Of a stretch of 64,000 bases of DNA, positions 62,794 through 64,000 are shown piece after piece. The translations under genes and the position numbers were made by a program. Within the stretch, counting starts at the first letter, position 1. Every line of letters starts with the position of its first letter. The DNA comes from a virus. The stretch is taken from IMG/VR virus record IMGVR_UViG_3300028800_000001, positions 1 through 64,000 of that record; one strand, 5' to 3'. The notes below the pieces were generated by a model that saw nothing but the letters and a program-made list of their open reading frames with translations, ran no database searches and was not told the origin of the DNA.

Positions 62794-63484
62794 ACTGCTC
62801 TGCCTTTTTCTCTTCTTGCGCTTTGGTCACGGCCTCTAACATATATTCAGCATAATACGGATGCTCCCGATCAAGGTGTCGTACATAGTATCCATAGCCA
62901 CCTCTCTCCTCACATATAGCCGTCACGACACCGTAGGTGCCTTCATCATCCACATAGACAATTTGCCCCTCTTGAAACTTCGCAACAGGCTTGAGTATTT
63001 CTTTGGTACGCAGCCTTTTGATGCATTCTTTCCACTCATCGGTCAGCGCCTCCCACAAGATGTCCTCATCAAAGAGTGCCTCCGGCAGGTACAACCCTTT
63101 CTTTGTCTTGCTCTCGTTGGATTGCAGCGAAAACTCTGCATTGCCTTCATAGACGTAGGCCAGTGGATTTGTCCAGACGCCACGTACATTCAAATGCTCT
63201 AAATCCATTTGTGCTAGCCACCATACATGTTGAAATTTCTCATCAAGATAGCGAATACCTTCGGACACCCGCGCTGGAATACTCTCCAGAAATTCCATCT
63301 TGGCATACGCATACTCTAACTCTTTCATCAGCCCTACTGCCTCACCAAGCGCAGGCGACACTTTTCCAAAGGCAAAACAGGCAAGTAATACCTCACCCTT
63401 TGACGCATCATACTTTTCTGCTAGCTGCGTTATCTCGTCAAACGTCTTTTCGTCAGGGACATCAATTTCAATTCTTTTCATCAT
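62750..63484 (-). CDS. hypothetical protein, paralog module with 7487-7936 (244 aa)
   Basis: N-terminal TFDEITQLAEKYDASKGEVL then LACFAFGKVSP matches the 7487-7936 protein; the C-terminal ~80 residues have a small beta domain (FQEGQIVYVDDEGTYGVVT) of SH3-like type. Function unknown. Confidence 0.8.
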   Translation of the reverse strand: MMKRIEIDVPDEKTFDEITQLAEKYDASKGEVLLACFAFGKVSPALGEAVGLMKELEYAYAKMEFLESIPARVSEGIRYLDEKFQHVWWLAQMDLEHLNVRGVWTNPLAYVYEGNAEFSLQSNESKTKKGLYLPEALFDEDILWEALTDEWKECIKRLRTKEILKPVAKFQEGQIVYVDDEGTYGVVTAICEERGGYGYYVRHLDREHPYYAEYMLEAVTKAQEEKKAEQFTRLRAMYSAYDEA

Positions 63485-64000
63485 TTTCCTTCAAAAAATT
63501 ATTCCAATGCCAGTAATCAGTAAATTGACCAATGGCTACGGGAAACGGTACGACAAGGTTGAGGGTATAACGATCATGCAGTGGTGAACTATATTCCGGT
63601 AGCGCATACCCATCAAGCGGAGTGAGTATCTTCTGCCAACGCGCCTGCTCTTCGCTGAAGTGCTCGTATTCGGTCACATCGTTGCAGTCTTCAAACTCGT
63701 ATTCAATGGTGGCGCACAGCCATTTCTTGTCCTGCCAGAGCACGCTATAACCCAGGCGAAGAATGCCGTTCTTTATTGTTCTAAAGCCGTTGGCCGCAAT
63801 GAGGCGTTCCTCTTGCTGTGTGAGTGGATACGGTCCGTACGGACCATCTTTTTGATACGAGAGTCCCAGGCGTTCAAACTGAAGCGGTGTCCAGTGTTCA
63901 GTACTCTCACACAGCCCATTGGTGAGGAACCAGAGCGGCCCCTGTTCGGTCACAACAAAGGGATCATGATCCACAAGCAGATAGCCCTGATTTTTTGCTG
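63468..64000 (-). CDS. hypothetical protein, 5' part cut off by window edge
   Basis: The frame stays open to the right edge (…AKNQGYLLVDHDPF); GTG 63974 is a possible start but has no clear ribosome site, so the real start is likely outside. Beta-rich, unrecognised. Overlaps 62750-63484 by 17 nt. Confidence 0.75.
   Translation of the reverse strand, partial: AKNQGYLLVDHDPFVVTEQGPLWFLTNGLCESTEHWTPLQFERLGLSYQKDGPYGPYPLTQQEERLIAANGFRTIKNGILRLGYSVLWQDKKWLCATIEYEFEDCNDVTEYEHFSEEQARWQKILTPLDGYALPEYSSPLHDRYTLNLVVPFPVAIGQFTDYWHWNNFLKENDEKN

Overview
This 64 kb window is a dense accessory region packed with about 150 mostly very small genes. Most of them lie on the minus strand in long, translationally coupled runs (ATGA, TAATG and TTGA overlaps, one Shine-Dalgarno sequence per gene). 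No ribosomal, rRNA or central-metabolism genes are visible, and no phage structural genes. The few recognisable proteins are typical of large phages, megaplasmids or other big mobile elements: thymidylate kinase, a MazG-type pyrophosphohydrolase, a DarG-like macro domain protein, a tyrosine recombinase, GIY-YIG and HNH nucleases, XRE and excisionase-type DNA-binding proteins, SWIM zinc-finger proteins, a Pyr_excise-type protein and two members of the phage 'MGxDIHxxIE' family. The host guess is a Chloroflexota bacterium of the Ktedonobacteria type. It rests on the proline-rich N terminus and TATPTPVPT linker of the protein at 44.9 kb, the Thr/Pro lipoprotein and the moderate GC content, and is low to moderate in confidence.

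Layout. 1-18.7 kb: minus-strand operons of small proteins with tmk, macro, SWIM and HTH genes. 18.7-20.0 kb: a gene-free segment holding a promoter, about 30 degenerate 35-nt units on the plus strand and a terminator; a short minus-strand RNA gene diverges from it. 20.0-30 kb: a C39-like peptidase, small membrane proteins, a tRNA-like RNA, an HNH protein and more small genes. 30-40.6 kb: small genes, two XRE regulators, an HExxH protein, a GIY-YIG protein and a tyrosine recombinase. 40.8-46.1 kb: a patch of plus-strand, more AT-rich genes (lipoprotein, membrane peptides) interleaved with three minus-strand genes and many hairpin terminators. 46.1-64 kb: minus-strand small-gene operons again, interrupted by a PilJ-SWIM fusion and an HNH gene.

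The most interesting feature is the 18956-19980 array. Each unit carries a box near GTNYGARYC, about 9 variable nt, a second box near GTNNNTTCR starting 18 nt after the first, then about 8 variable nt. The mean period is 35.0 nt over some 30 units. This layout resembles a TIGR array (tandem interspaced guide RNA, box C/D-like dual-spacer guides) more than a CRISPR. No Tas/Nop protein is visible in the window, so identity is inferred only from layout.

A second striking feature is a shared promoter architecture: at least 15 minus-strand promoters have TTGACN, 17-18 nt, TATACT-like boxes preceded at a fixed distance by a conserved TTTCTGAAAATACAGAGAA-like element. The element usually overlaps the stop codon of the gene before it. 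Several of these promoters feed short hairpin-terminated RNAs rather than a gene directly. The window also contains many internal paralogous families of small proteins, as if the element grew by repeated local duplication.
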